In this document: piece after piece, positions 1 to 7,964 of the stretch
Layout of the letters: each line of letters begins with the position of its first letter
Numbering within the stretch: the first letter of the stretch is position 1
Position numbers and translations under genes: made by a program
NCBI GenBank assembly: GCA_023663085.1
Contig: JAMPIB010000020.1
Location: 1 to 55,819, forward strand
Length of the DNA stretch: 55,819 nucleotides
Source: Ruminococcus sp.
GTDB lineage: Bacteria; Bacillota; Clostridia; Lachnospirales; Lachnospiraceae
Reading direction: 5' to 3'
Notes under the pieces: generated by a model
The model's database searches: none
What the model saw: only the letters and a program-made list of their open reading frames with translations
Told to the model about the DNA's origin: nothing

Positions 1-116
1 GTTCTTTATCATTTCCATCATCTCAGGGTAAACTGTTCGCCGGAGATCAAAAGTATCTTTAACCTGTCTTTAGCTATTTCCCTGGAACTTTTTCGTTTTA
101 AAATATTCTTGAACAA
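1..116 (-). pseudogene. minE: minE 5' part, apparently frameshifted, cut by window edge
   Basis: Follows minD by 13 bases. From a TTG at 116-114 (AGGGGG nine bases upstream) the frame reads an N-terminus typical of MinE, including KRKSSREIAKDRLKILLIS, then runs into a TGA at 20-18 after 32 codons. The family continuation VYPEMMEMIKN is present but in another frame (read from about 33 down to base 1). The break is near 40-43. Restoring four bases there would give ISDR and the usual MinE spacing; one base would also restore the frame. MinE is the topological factor that drives MinD oscillation and keeps MinCD off midcell. This could be a true lesion or an assembly error; the 3' part lies outside the window. 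Confidence 0.65.
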
Positions 117-129
117 TCCTCTTTACCCC

Positions 130-921
130 CTAACTGCGATGAAAAATACCTGTTATTCTGGTCCAGAAAGAAAAACCTCTCTCAAAATCGGGAAAAGGCA
201 CTTCTTTTCCGCATACTCTGTAACAGATATTCTGATAGGCCGTTCCGGCAAGAGTATTGCTGCCCACTAAAGGCTCGCCCTGATTGGTGGCTATGACAAC
301 GTTTTCATCATCCGGCACCAGTCCGATCAGCGGAATGGATAAAATATCCACTACGTCGTCGGAGGACATCATATCGCCTCTTTTTATCATATCATAGCGT
401 ATTCTGTTGATGATCAGATCAATTTTTTGTATCTCATTGGCTTCTAACAGGCCGATGATGCGGTCTGCATCACGTATGGAAGAGACTTCCGGCGTAGTAA
501 CGACAAGCGCCCTGTCCGCGCCTGCAATGGCGTTCTGGAATCCCTGCTCGATACCGGCAGGACAGTCCAGAATGATATAATCAAACTGTTCTTTCAAATG
601 ACCGATCATCTTGACCATCTGCGCAGGATTGACCGCACTTTTATCCCTTGTCTGCGCTGAAGGCAGCAAAAACAGGGTAGGATAACGCTTGTCCCTGACA
701 AGAGCCTGCTTGATACGGCAGTTTCCTTCTACTACATCCACCAGATTGTAGACGATCCTGCTTTCTAAGCCCATCACAACGTCTAAGTTGCGCAGGCCGA
801 TATCCGTATCGATCAGAAGCACTTTCTTTCCCATAGCTGCCAGACCCGTACCGACGTTTGCTGAAGTAGTGGTCTTTCCTACTCCGCCTTTCCCTGATGT
901 GACGACAATTACTTCACTCAT
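130..921 (-). CDS. minD: Septum site-determining ATPase MinD
   Basis: Membrane-associated ParA/MinD-type ATPase that recruits MinC to the membrane and blocks FtsZ ring assembly away from midcell. The deviant Walker A motif GKGGVGKT is at residues 10-17, and a DCPAGIEQG Walker B-type region follows near residue 118. The C-terminus, rich in F, W, R and I, fits the amphipathic membrane-targeting helix. I start at the ATG at 921 because GGAGG lies seven bases upstream; an in-frame TTG two codons earlier sits against that ribosome site. At 263 residues it has normal family length. It lies between minC and minE in the usual min order, downstream of the mre/mrd genes. Confidence 0.97.
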   Translation of the reverse strand: MSEVIVVTSGKGGVGKTTTSANVGTGLAAMGKKVLLIDTDIGLRNLDVVMGLESRIVYNLVDVVEGNCRIKQALVRDKRYPTLFLLPSAQTRDKSAVNPAQMVKMIGHLKEQFDYIILDCPAGIEQGFQNAIAGADRALVVTTPEVSSIRDADRIIGLLEANEIQKIDLIINRIRYDMIKRGDMMSSDDVVDILSIPLIGLVPDDENVVIATNQGEPLVGSNTLAGTAYQNICYRVCGKEVPFPDFERGFSFWTRITGIFHRS

Positions 922-981
922 GCTCAAACCTCCAAAATGAATCGTTATCGTCCCCCGGATGCCCTTTATGTCAGTTTTGCC

Positions 982-1662
982 TTATATGGGCAGGGCATTC
1001 AGTAATTCTTTGGTAATGGTATCCATGATCACGCGGCCGTCTTTTACATAAGCAATCTTAGGCTGGATTTTAGGTTTAATCGACCATTTGCTCTGTTTTT
1101 CTGCTGTCTTGTATTTGAATTCACCTATTTTTAATTTCTCCGGTGACATTTCAAGCGCTACGATAAAATGACCCTCCAGACCATTGCCGCCGGCATATGC
1201 CTGTCCGTACAATCCGCCAAGGATCACGATATCCTTGCCGGATATGATGCAGGCTCCCGGATAGACGTCTCCGAGAACGATGATACTGTTGTCCGTCTCC
1301 AACATCTGGCCATCCTTGAGCGTACCTTTATAAAACTGCCCTGTATTTTCCATTTCCCGCTGATGAAAATCAAGCTGCTGCAGGGCGCGTATGTAATCCT
1401 GATTCGTTTCATCATCCTTCCCGATAATGCAGACTATATTAAGTGATGAATTATTCGATATAACATCAAGTACTTCTCTTTCTTCTTCCTCAGACAGCTT
1501 TCTGCCCTCAAAAGAAAGCCCCATTCTGGCATCCTTGAAAAAATGTGCCGATTCTTTGAATTTTAAGGCGATTTCTTCAAGCAGGCTCTTAAACTCCATC
1601 TCTTCATCCAGATAAAGAGACAGTCCATTGGGAAAACTTTTAATAATGACCGGATTCTTCAT
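982..1662 (-). CDS. minC: Septum site-determining protein MinC
   Basis: Inhibitor of FtsZ polymerisation that works with MinD. The C-terminal half has the beta-helix typical of MinC: repeated short strands with LGDVYPGACI and ILGGLYGQAYAG, the glycine-rich turn that binds MinD. The N-terminal half is the weakly conserved FtsZ-inhibiting domain. AAGGAG five bases before the ATG at 1662 sets the start, giving 226 residues; an ATG six codons upstream lacks a comparable site. It is followed after 60 bases by minD and preceded by mrdA, as in many Lachnospiraceae, so the three are probably co-transcribed. Confidence 0.93.
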   Translation of the reverse strand: MKNPVIIKSFPNGLSLYLDEEMEFKSLLEEIALKFKESAHFFKDARMGLSFEGRKLSEEEEREVLDVISNNSSLNIVCIIGKDDETNQDYIRALQQLDFHQREMENTGQFYKGTLKDGQMLETDNSIIVLGDVYPGACIISGKDIVILGGLYGQAYAGGNGLEGHFIVALEMSPEKLKIGEFKYKTAEKQSKWSIKPKIQPKIAYVKDGRVIMDTITKELLNALPI

Positions 1663-1718
1663 AGCAACTCCTTTTTCCATTCCTTATCTCTATGTTTATT
1701 TTCATGCTTATTCTTAAA

Positions 1719-4601
1719 TTAGTCACCGTTAATGGAACCGCCTTCCAGTGTTCCGGCAGTACCGGTGATGATCTCGCTTTCATCGGCCAGTCCGTAATAA
1801 TACTTATAGACTTCTCTGGCGATCTGGGCCGCATAATCGGATGAATAACCGTTGGCAACACGCACGACCACGCCGATCTCCGGATCTTCATATGGCGCAT
1901 AACTTACAAAAAGCGCATGGTTAGGGTGGGAAGTGCTCTCCTGCGCCGTACCGGTCTTGCCGGCCACATTGACGCCCAGATCCGAGTAATAACTCTTTCC
2001 TTCCACGACTCTGCGCATACCGAGGTGGATGGCATCCCAGTAAGAAGCGTCCATGTCGATCTGATTACGCACCTCTGCATGATTTTCTTCCACATTTTCA
2101 CCGCTGTGGTCTGAAATTTTATCTATTAATGTTAAATTATAACATGTTCCGCTGTTGGCGACAGTTGTAACATATCGCGCGAGTCCGACCGACGTAAAGT
2201 TATACGTACCCTGTCCGATCGCCGAACGGACGGAGTCCAGATCGGAAATCTGCGGTTCATACTCTTCTATCTCCACGCCGGAAGGTTCTGAAAGACCATA
2301 CATATCCGCGTATTTGGCCAGTTTATTCAAGCCGACTTCACTATTGTAGGAATTTCCCACAATACCCAGCCGGTATCCGACTTCATAGAAAAACCAGTTG
2401 CAGGAATGCTGTATACCGCCGGTAACATTTAAGGAACCGTGCGCACCGCCGCCTGCCGCGATCCAGCATCTGGGCGGCTCTGTGATCTTATCAAACGTAC
2501 CGGTACAGGTTATCGTATCTCTCAGGCCGATAACGCCTTCGACCAGACCGGCCGTTGCCGATACCATTTTAAAAGTAGAACCGGGAGCTGTTCTCTGCTG
2601 TGTCGCATAGTTTAACAGAGGACGCGAGAGGTCATTCTGGATACTGGCAAAATAATCAGCATCAACACCGTTAGCCATCATATTATTATCATAACTTGGA
2701 TAGGATACGAGCGCAAGCACATCCCCCGTATTGACGTCCGTGATCACGATAGATCCCGAATATGGCTCCAATGCAAGCTGCGCCGGCGTGATATCCAGAT
2801 ATTCGATACGGTTGCGCATAAAGGTATATGGCGTCAGGGAACCTCTCTCGAACTGCGCCAGTTCGTCTTCTTCCACGCTTACGATATCCTGCTCCAAAAG
2901 AAGCGAACAGATCTGCCTGCCGCTCAGTTCATCATTATTTATCATATAACGGTAGATCCGTTTGTCAAAATCCTTATCCAGATCCAGTTTTTCAAATATA
3001 TAACTGATGATCTTGGCATAAATCTCCTGAGAATCGGAATATTGCGATACGATATCCAGTCTGGATACATCTACCCAGTTTCTGGCGATCACATAATTCA
3101 GATATTCATTCAGGCTTATGACCTCTTCTTTTGTCCAGGCGATATAAGTTTCATCATCTTTATCCACTTCGTCCTGCATGATGACATTATCATCATACAG
3201 CATGGCGACAATAAAACTTTCATAGACCTGATACTCTTTGGGAAGTTCATTGTACGGCGTACATTCCGTTGTCAGTTCCAGTTTCAGTTCTTCAAATATC
3301 CTGGCTTTCTTATCCAGATACGCCTGCCAGACTTCACTTTCCGTTTCTCCTGCATAGCGGGAAGAAAAATGATCCGTGTCGATGACATTATTATCAATAC
3401 AGGCAAAGTATACATCATAAATAGGGATGATGATGTTATTGCTGCCCGCATTTTCCGGGGGTACATATTCCTTGATATTCTGGATCTTGTCTAACAGGAT
3501 ACTGGCGATATTGGCCTCCAGAATATGATAGGCGGCCTTTTGCAGTTCCGGGTCTATCGTCAGCCAGACATCCTTGCCGGCCACCGGTTCGACGCGATCC
3601 CTCGTTTCGATCACCTTACCGACATTATCCACATAAACGGTTTCGGAGCCTTTGGTTCCCTGCAGCAAAGTCTCCATTGACGCCTCGATCCCGGATTTGC
3701 CTACTGTATCGTTTAAGTCATAATCCGGATTTTCCTCCTGCAATATCTTCAGCTCCTCGTTGGAGACTTTACCCGTATAGCCAAGTATCTGTGCAAAATA
3801 AATACTGTCGTTATATTTACGAATCGTACCTTCGGCAATATCCACGCCATCCAGGATATCTTCGTTTTCCATGACGACAGCCACGGTTTCCTGCGAAACA
3901 TTATTGGCGACCGTGGTAGCGATATATTTCTGGAAACTGTTGGCGCTCATCGCATAACGGATCGTCAGGATCTTTAAGACTTCCGCTTTCGTATAGCCGA
4001 GTCCTTCCACGAAACTGTCGCGGTCTTCTTCGTCTTCATAGTCACCGATCCCGTAACGTGACGTTCCGCACAGATATTCGATCACCTCATCCGGCGCAGC
4101 GCTTCTTTCCTCTTCCCTTAAATCTTCGATCAGGGCATGTCCGTAAACATCAGCCAGAAAACGTAAAAGCTGTGTTCCCTCCAGATTAAACTGATAATTG
4201 TTACTGCTATCCAGTATAATATTAAAATCATTGATGATATGATCGCCGTTTTCTTCTATCAATTTTATCAACTGATAAATGGTATTGTTGAGATTTTTAT
4301 TCTTATCACGTCCCGATTCATAAACATCTTCTATCGTAACGGAATACGCCAGTTCATTATAGGCTAACAATTCTCCGTTCCCAGCGTAGATATTGCCTCT
4401 GGTCGAAGCGATCGTCCGCTCTTTGGTAATCTTCAACTGGAAATTATCGGCATATTCCTCACCGTTTACGATCTGCAGCTGGAAAATCGTATAGATCAGA
4501 TACCCCCCTAAACCAAGCAGCACCATAACAAGGACGATCAGTCTGGAAGTCACCATATTAAATATATTTTCTTTCAGATGTTCCCAAAGTTCCTCAAACA
4601 A
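1719..4601 (-). CDS. mrdA: Penicillin-binding protein 2 (elongation transpeptidase), with long insertion
   Basis: Class B PBP that cross-links peptidoglycan in the rod-elongation complex with MreBCD and RodA. One membrane anchor is at about residues 20-42, followed by the pedestal domain and then the transpeptidase domain with serine motif STFK (675-678), SCN (733-735) and KTG (882-884). At 960 residues it is well above the roughly 600-750 usual for the family. The excess is an acidic, Tyr-rich segment of about 235 residues between the linker LTIDPELQ (about 347-354) and the first strand of the transpeptidase fold (YSGSIVITD, about 614). The start is a TTG overlapping the 3' end of mreD, suggesting translational coupling. 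Confidence 0.95.
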   Translation of the reverse strand: MFEELWEHLKENIFNMVTSRLIVLVMVLLGLGGYLIYTIFQLQIVNGEEYADNFQLKITKERTIASTRGNIYAGNGELLAYNELAYSVTIEDVYESGRDKNKNLNNTIYQLIKLIEENGDHIINDFNIILDSSNNYQFNLEGTQLLRFLADVYGHALIEDLREEERSAAPDEVIEYLCGTSRYGIGDYEDEEDRDSFVEGLGYTKAEVLKILTIRYAMSANSFQKYIATTVANNVSQETVAVVMENEDILDGVDIAEGTIRKYNDSIYFAQILGYTGKVSNEELKILQEENPDYDLNDTVGKSGIEASMETLLQGTKGSETVYVDNVGKVIETRDRVEPVAGKDVWLTIDPELQKAAYHILEANIASILLDKIQNIKEYVPPENAGSNNIIIPIYDVYFACIDNNVIDTDHFSSRYAGETESEVWQAYLDKKARIFEELKLELTTECTPYNELPKEYQVYESFIVAMLYDDNVIMQDEVDKDDETYIAWTKEEVISLNEYLNYVIARNWVDVSRLDIVSQYSDSQEIYAKIISYIFEKLDLDKDFDKRIYRYMINNDELSGRQICSLLLEQDIVSVEEDELAQFERGSLTPYTFMRNRIEYLDITPAQLALEPYSGSIVITDVNTGDVLALVSYPSYDNNMMANGVDADYFASIQNDLSRPLLNYATQQRTAPGSTFKMVSATAGLVEGVIGLRDTITCTGTFDKITEPPRCWIAAGGGAHGSLNVTGGIQHSCNWFFYEVGYRLGIVGNSYNSEVGLNKLAKYADMYGLSEPSGVEIEEYEPQISDLDSVRSAIGQGTYNFTSVGLARYVTTVANSGTCYNLTLIDKISDHSGENVEENHAEVRNQIDMDASYWDAIHLGMRRVVEGKSYYSDLGVNVAGKTGTAQESTSHPNHALFVSYAPYEDPEIGVVVRVANGYSSDYAAQIAREVYKYYYGLADESEIITGTAGTLEGGSINGD

Positions 4602-5112
4602 ACTTCTTCTCGCCTCTCTTCTCTCTTAACTCCAGAGCACGGTTTATACGCAGGATCACGGGGTATAAAAACAACGTCACCACAACCGTATAGACCATTT
4701 CCGGCAGGATGATGTGCACAAGATAATACTTAAGATCAAACTTCCCGCGTAATAAGAACAGGATCAGATAACATATGATCCCATAAGAAAAATCGCTGCA
4801 TAATATCAGCGTGATCGGCAGCTTGATATCTTCGGGATAAAATATGGCGCTGAATTTCCCGTTGGCATAACCAATGTACATATAAAGCAGAGCATAAAAA
4901 CCGATTACCGAACCAAAAAAAATATCCACTAACAGACCGCCAAAAAAGCCGATCAAAAGTCCGGTCTTTTCTCCGCGCATAAAACCAAAAGATGCCGTAA
5001 GTACAATGAGCAGATTGGGAACGATGCCGCCAAAAGCGAGCGCCCTGAATACAGTGCACTGTAGCAGAAAACATATGAAAATAAAGAAAGCTGTGACTAT
5101 CACACGTCTCAT
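4594..5112 (-). CDS. mreD: Rod shape-determining membrane protein MreD
   Basis: Small integral membrane protein of the elongasome, 172 residues, with about five hydrophobic helices and short charged loops. The segment FGGIVPNLL near residue 27 and the C-terminal basic tail (RINRALELREKRGEKK) match MreD architecture. It lies between mreC and mrdA in the standard mreBCD-mrdA order, and its stop overlaps the TTG start of mrdA by eight bases. The ATG at 5112 is the first good start, although the upstream ribosome site (AAGGGATGG) is distant. Sequence conservation in this family is low, so the call rests largely on topology and position. Confidence 0.9.
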   Translation of the reverse strand: MRRVIVTAFFIFICFLLQCTVFRALAFGGIVPNLLIVLTASFGFMRGEKTGLLIGFFGGLLVDIFFGSVIGFYALLYMYIGYANGKFSAIFYPEDIKLPITLILCSDFSYGIICYLILFLLRGKFDLKYYLVHIILPEMVYTVVVTLFLYPVILRINRALELREKRGEKKFV

Positions 5113-5145
5113 ACGGCCTGTTTTCCATCCCTTTCGTCATCTTGC

Positions 5146-6015
5146 TCAATCTTCTACCGTCTGCTTCAGTTCAAGGATCACCAGAACCTCTTCCAGATGC
5201 TCGAAATCCACAGCCGGCGTAATGTACCCTGACTTGGTCAGGTTGTTGGCATCCCTGTTGATCGTACTGATATAACCGATCAGGATACCTGGAAGATATT
5301 TATCACTGATATTGGAAGTGACGATCTTATCGCCCTCCACCACCGCATCCGCACTGTCCACAAGCTGTTCAAAAGAAATCACGCCGGACGCATATAATTT
5401 CAGATCTCCGGTCACTATCATATTATCCGAACTGGAAAGCACCATGGCGCTGACATTGGAGTCATCCGCGATGATAGATTTTACTTTGGCCCAGTTCGGC
5501 CCGATATCCACGATCCTTCCTACCAGCCCGCTCCCGGCCATCACATTCATATCGACTGCCAGCCCATCCTCGGCCCCTTTATTGATGACAAAAGAATAAA
5601 ACCAGTTGCCGGAATCTCTGGCAATGATCCTGGCCCCGATCTTATCATATTCATCATATTGGGAATCCAACTGGTACAGTTCCCGCAGATTTGTCAATTC
5701 ATAACGATCCTGCTGTAAGCCGGTATTTTCTATGGTCAGCGCATCAATTTCCGCTTTCAGCGCTTCATTTTCCGCGATCAGATCCCTGATCTGTCCCAGT
5801 TCTTCCGACCGGCTGCGCAGAAAACTCCCGGCCGCGCTGATCCCTTCTTCAAAAGGAACGATCGTATAACCGGCCACCGAACTTAAAGGCCCGCTGAAGA
5901 TCGTCGTATTAAAAGTGAGCAGCACCATACCGGTACATAGGATTGTTAATACAAAAAGAAGATATTTACTCGGCAGAGTAAATTTCTCTCCCTTCTTTTT
6001 AACGACTGGACTCAT
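5146..6015 (-). CDS. mreC: Rod shape-determining protein MreC
   Basis: Bitopic protein that links cytoplasmic MreB to the periplasm-side synthases. It has a basic N-terminal cytosolic tail, one membrane helix at about residues 17-40, a coiled-coil stretch at about 70-105 (IAENEALKAEIDALTIEN) and the two-lobed beta domain, with the family signature GLVGRIVDIGPNWAKV near residue 168. It is 289 residues long, normal for the family. Its ATG overlaps the TGA of mreB in an ATGA junction, which fixes the start and indicates translational coupling. Confidence 0.96.
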   Translation of the reverse strand: MSPVVKKKGEKFTLPSKYLLFVLTILCTGMVLLTFNTTIFSGPLSSVAGYTIVPFEEGISAAGSFLRSRSEELGQIRDLIAENEALKAEIDALTIENTGLQQDRYELTNLRELYQLDSQYDEYDKIGARIIARDSGNWFYSFVINKGAEDGLAVDMNVMAGSGLVGRIVDIGPNWAKVKSIIADDSNVSAMVLSSSDNMIVTGDLKLYASGVISFEQLVDSADAVVEGDKIVTSNISDKYLPGILIGYISTINRDANNLTKSGYITPAVDFEHLEEVLVILELKQTVED

Positions 6016-7022
6016 TTACTCATTCCTTCTATTGCATAAGCTACTGATTTATAATTATCCTCATTGATGATCTTGGCCAGTCCCAGCGCAACGCTCTCCA
6101 CGGGATGTTCAGAGACATTCACCTTAAGTCCCGTACCCTTGCTCATAAGCTGCGCCAGTTTGTTCACCTGAGAGGCTCCGCCGGTCAGATACACGCCGTG
6201 TCTGTAAATATCTGCCGCCAGTTCCGGAGGTGTGCGCTCTAAAATGACCTTGATATTGTCGATGATCGTATTAAAATGCTCTGTCATACATTCATCCACC
6301 AGAGAGATCGGAATCTCTCTCTCCACCGGCAGACCGGTCACGATATCACGGCCGTACACCACAGCGCCGCTTCTTTGCGCCTCCAGTTCCGTAAGCGCGA
6401 TCTTTACATTTTCGGCTGTTTTCCCGCCGATGATCAGACTGTATTCCCGGCGTACCGCACTTTTTATCGCTTCATCGAACTTTCTGCCGCCGACTTTCAC
6501 CAGTTTGCTCAAAACAATGCCGCCTAACGACAGGATGGAGATTTCCGTCGTATCAAAACCGACATTGACTACTAAAACACCCTGTGAGTTTTTGACGTCG
6601 ATGCCAAGCCCTAAGCCGTCGGCAACCGCCTTATCCACGACCATGACCTTTTTGGCCTTGACATTGGATTCTTTTACCAGATCCTTAAAAGCGCGTTTTT
6701 CCACTTCCGTCACATCCCAGGGTACCGCGATATAATAATCGGCCGGCCGGATATTGCCTTTCATCAGATCTATCATAAAATATTTTATGAGCGTCTCCAT
6801 GTTCTGTATGTCTGCAATGACGCCGTTACTCAACGGATACGTGATATTGATGTTGCCCGGCGTCTTTTCATACATTTCAAAAGCCGAATTGCCATATGCG
6901 AACAGTGTATGCTTGTTTTCAATGGCTATCATGTTTTTTTCCACAAAAACAGTGTCATCCGTGCGGTTGTATATCTTGATATTGCTTGTCCCCAAATCGA
7001 TTCCAAATGCGTTATTTGCCAA
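6012..7022 (-). CDS. mreB: Rod shape-determining actin homologue MreB
   Basis: Actin-fold ATPase that forms membrane-bound filaments directing lateral wall synthesis. Visible motifs are the phosphate-1 loop GIDLGTSNIKIY (residues 8-19), the phosphate-2 region LVVNVGFDTTEIS and the adenosine motif YLTGGASQVNKL, in the standard order. It has 336 residues, normal for MreB. The start is the TTG at 7022, ten bases after AGGAG. The phosphate-2 region has VGFDTTE where most MreB proteins have IGGGTTE, a variant worth noting. It heads the mreBCD set and follows radC at a 38-base gap. Confidence 0.95.
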   Translation of the reverse strand: MANNAFGIDLGTSNIKIYNRTDDTVFVEKNMIAIENKHTLFAYGNSAFEMYEKTPGNINITYPLSNGVIADIQNMETLIKYFMIDLMKGNIRPADYYIAVPWDVTEVEKRAFKDLVKESNVKAKKVMVVDKAVADGLGLGIDVKNSQGVLVVNVGFDTTEISILSLGGIVLSKLVKVGGRKFDEAIKSAVRREYSLIIGGKTAENVKIALTELEAQRSGAVVYGRDIVTGLPVEREIPISLVDECMTEHFNTIIDNIKVILERTPPELAADIYRHGVYLTGGASQVNKLAQLMSKGTGLKVNVSEHPVESVALGLAKIINEDNYKSVAYAIEGMSK

Positions 7023-7060
7023 GGTAAATTACTCCTTTCACATAGGTGTTTCTTTTCTTT

Positions 7061-7768
7061 TTAACTGAGCAGTCCGCTTTCCTTAAAGCTGAAATACTTA
7101 TTATCCCCGATAATAATATGATCCAGTAAAGGTATATCTATCGTTTTGCCGATGCCGGCTATCCTCTCGGTAATGCAGATATCGTTATTGCTCGGCACCG
7201 GGTCTCCGCCCGGATGATTGTGCAGCAGCATGATACGCGCCGCCTGCAGGCGAAAGGCGCTGATATAAACTTCTCTGGGTGATAACAGCGACGCATTGAC
7301 TGTTCCGGTCGATAATATCTGTTCCTCCAGAAGACACATCCCGGAATCAAACAAAAGCAGCAGGATATGTTCTACTTTTTCATGGCGGAAACGCTCCATA
7401 TAATAATCGGCCACAGAATATGGCTTTTTAAAAGACAACTTTCCTCCCGCCTTCATCTGTGCCATTCTGGTACACAGTTCGGCCAGCGTCTTTAATTTCA
7501 CGGCTTTTACCCTGCCGATTCCCTTTACTTCCATAAGTTCCTGCAATGGAATATGGTAAAGCCCCAGCAGGCCGTTGCCATAACGTCCGGCCGCCTTCAA
7601 TACTTCCTCACCGAGTTCCCTCGCGCTCATCCTGCGCGTTCCCGTGCGTAGGATAATGGCCAGCAGTTCAGCATCCGTCAACGATTCCGCTCCATAGGAA
7701 ATAAATTTCTCATATGGAAGATTCTGCATCATACCATTATCATTGTTCTCATACTTGACTAATTTCAT
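7061..7768 (-). CDS. radC: RadC/JAB-domain DNA repair-associated protein
   Basis: Member of the UPF0758/RadC family. An N-terminal helix-hairpin-helix DNA-binding element (VKGIGRVKAVKL, about 81-92) is followed by a JAB/MPN metalloprotease-like domain whose metal ligands are visible: H183, H185 and D196 in HNHPGGDPVPSNND. Its exact role is still unsettled despite the historic recombination-repair name. At 235 residues it has normal length. GAGG four bases before the ATG sets the start. It is the first gene of the mre/min transcription unit, as is common in Firmicutes. Confidence 0.95.
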   Translation of the reverse strand: MKLVKYENNDNGMMQNLPYEKFISYGAESLTDAELLAIILRTGTRRMSARELGEEVLKAAGRYGNGLLGLYHIPLQELMEVKGIGRVKAVKLKTLAELCTRMAQMKAGGKLSFKKPYSVADYYMERFRHEKVEHILLLLFDSGMCLLEEQILSTGTVNASLLSPREVYISAFRLQAARIMLLHNHPGGDPVPSNNDICITERIAGIGKTIDIPLLDHIIIGDNKYFSFKESGLLS

Positions 7769-7869
7769 TCAACCTCTTTCCCGATGGCGGATTCTCTCCA
7801 AAACCCTCTGTCCTGTCAGGAAAAAACGGTCGCAGGTGTAAGATACACATAAAATCCCACTCTGGATAT

Positions 7870-7899
7870 TTTATCACAATCCCTTTTTCATGTATACAA
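7870..7899 (-). promoter_or_regulatory. Possible promoter for radC-mre-min operon
   Basis: In the 196-base gap upstream of radC, minus strand, TTGTAT (7899-7894) and GATAAA (7875-7870) are 18 bases apart, with a TG two bases before the -10. The match to sigma-A consensus is only moderate. The remainder of the gap holds no recognisable gene. Confidence 0.4.
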
Positions 7900-7964
7900 A
7901 ATTTACCATTTTTTTAAAAATTCACGACCGCAGGCATGGCCTGACAAAGACAAAACGACGGGCC

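Noticed and set aside
7931-7943. CAGGC-ATG-GCCTG hairpin downstream of the PLP enzyme gene
   Set aside because: Short stem and the nearest T-run begins 12 bases later, so it is a poor terminator candidate.
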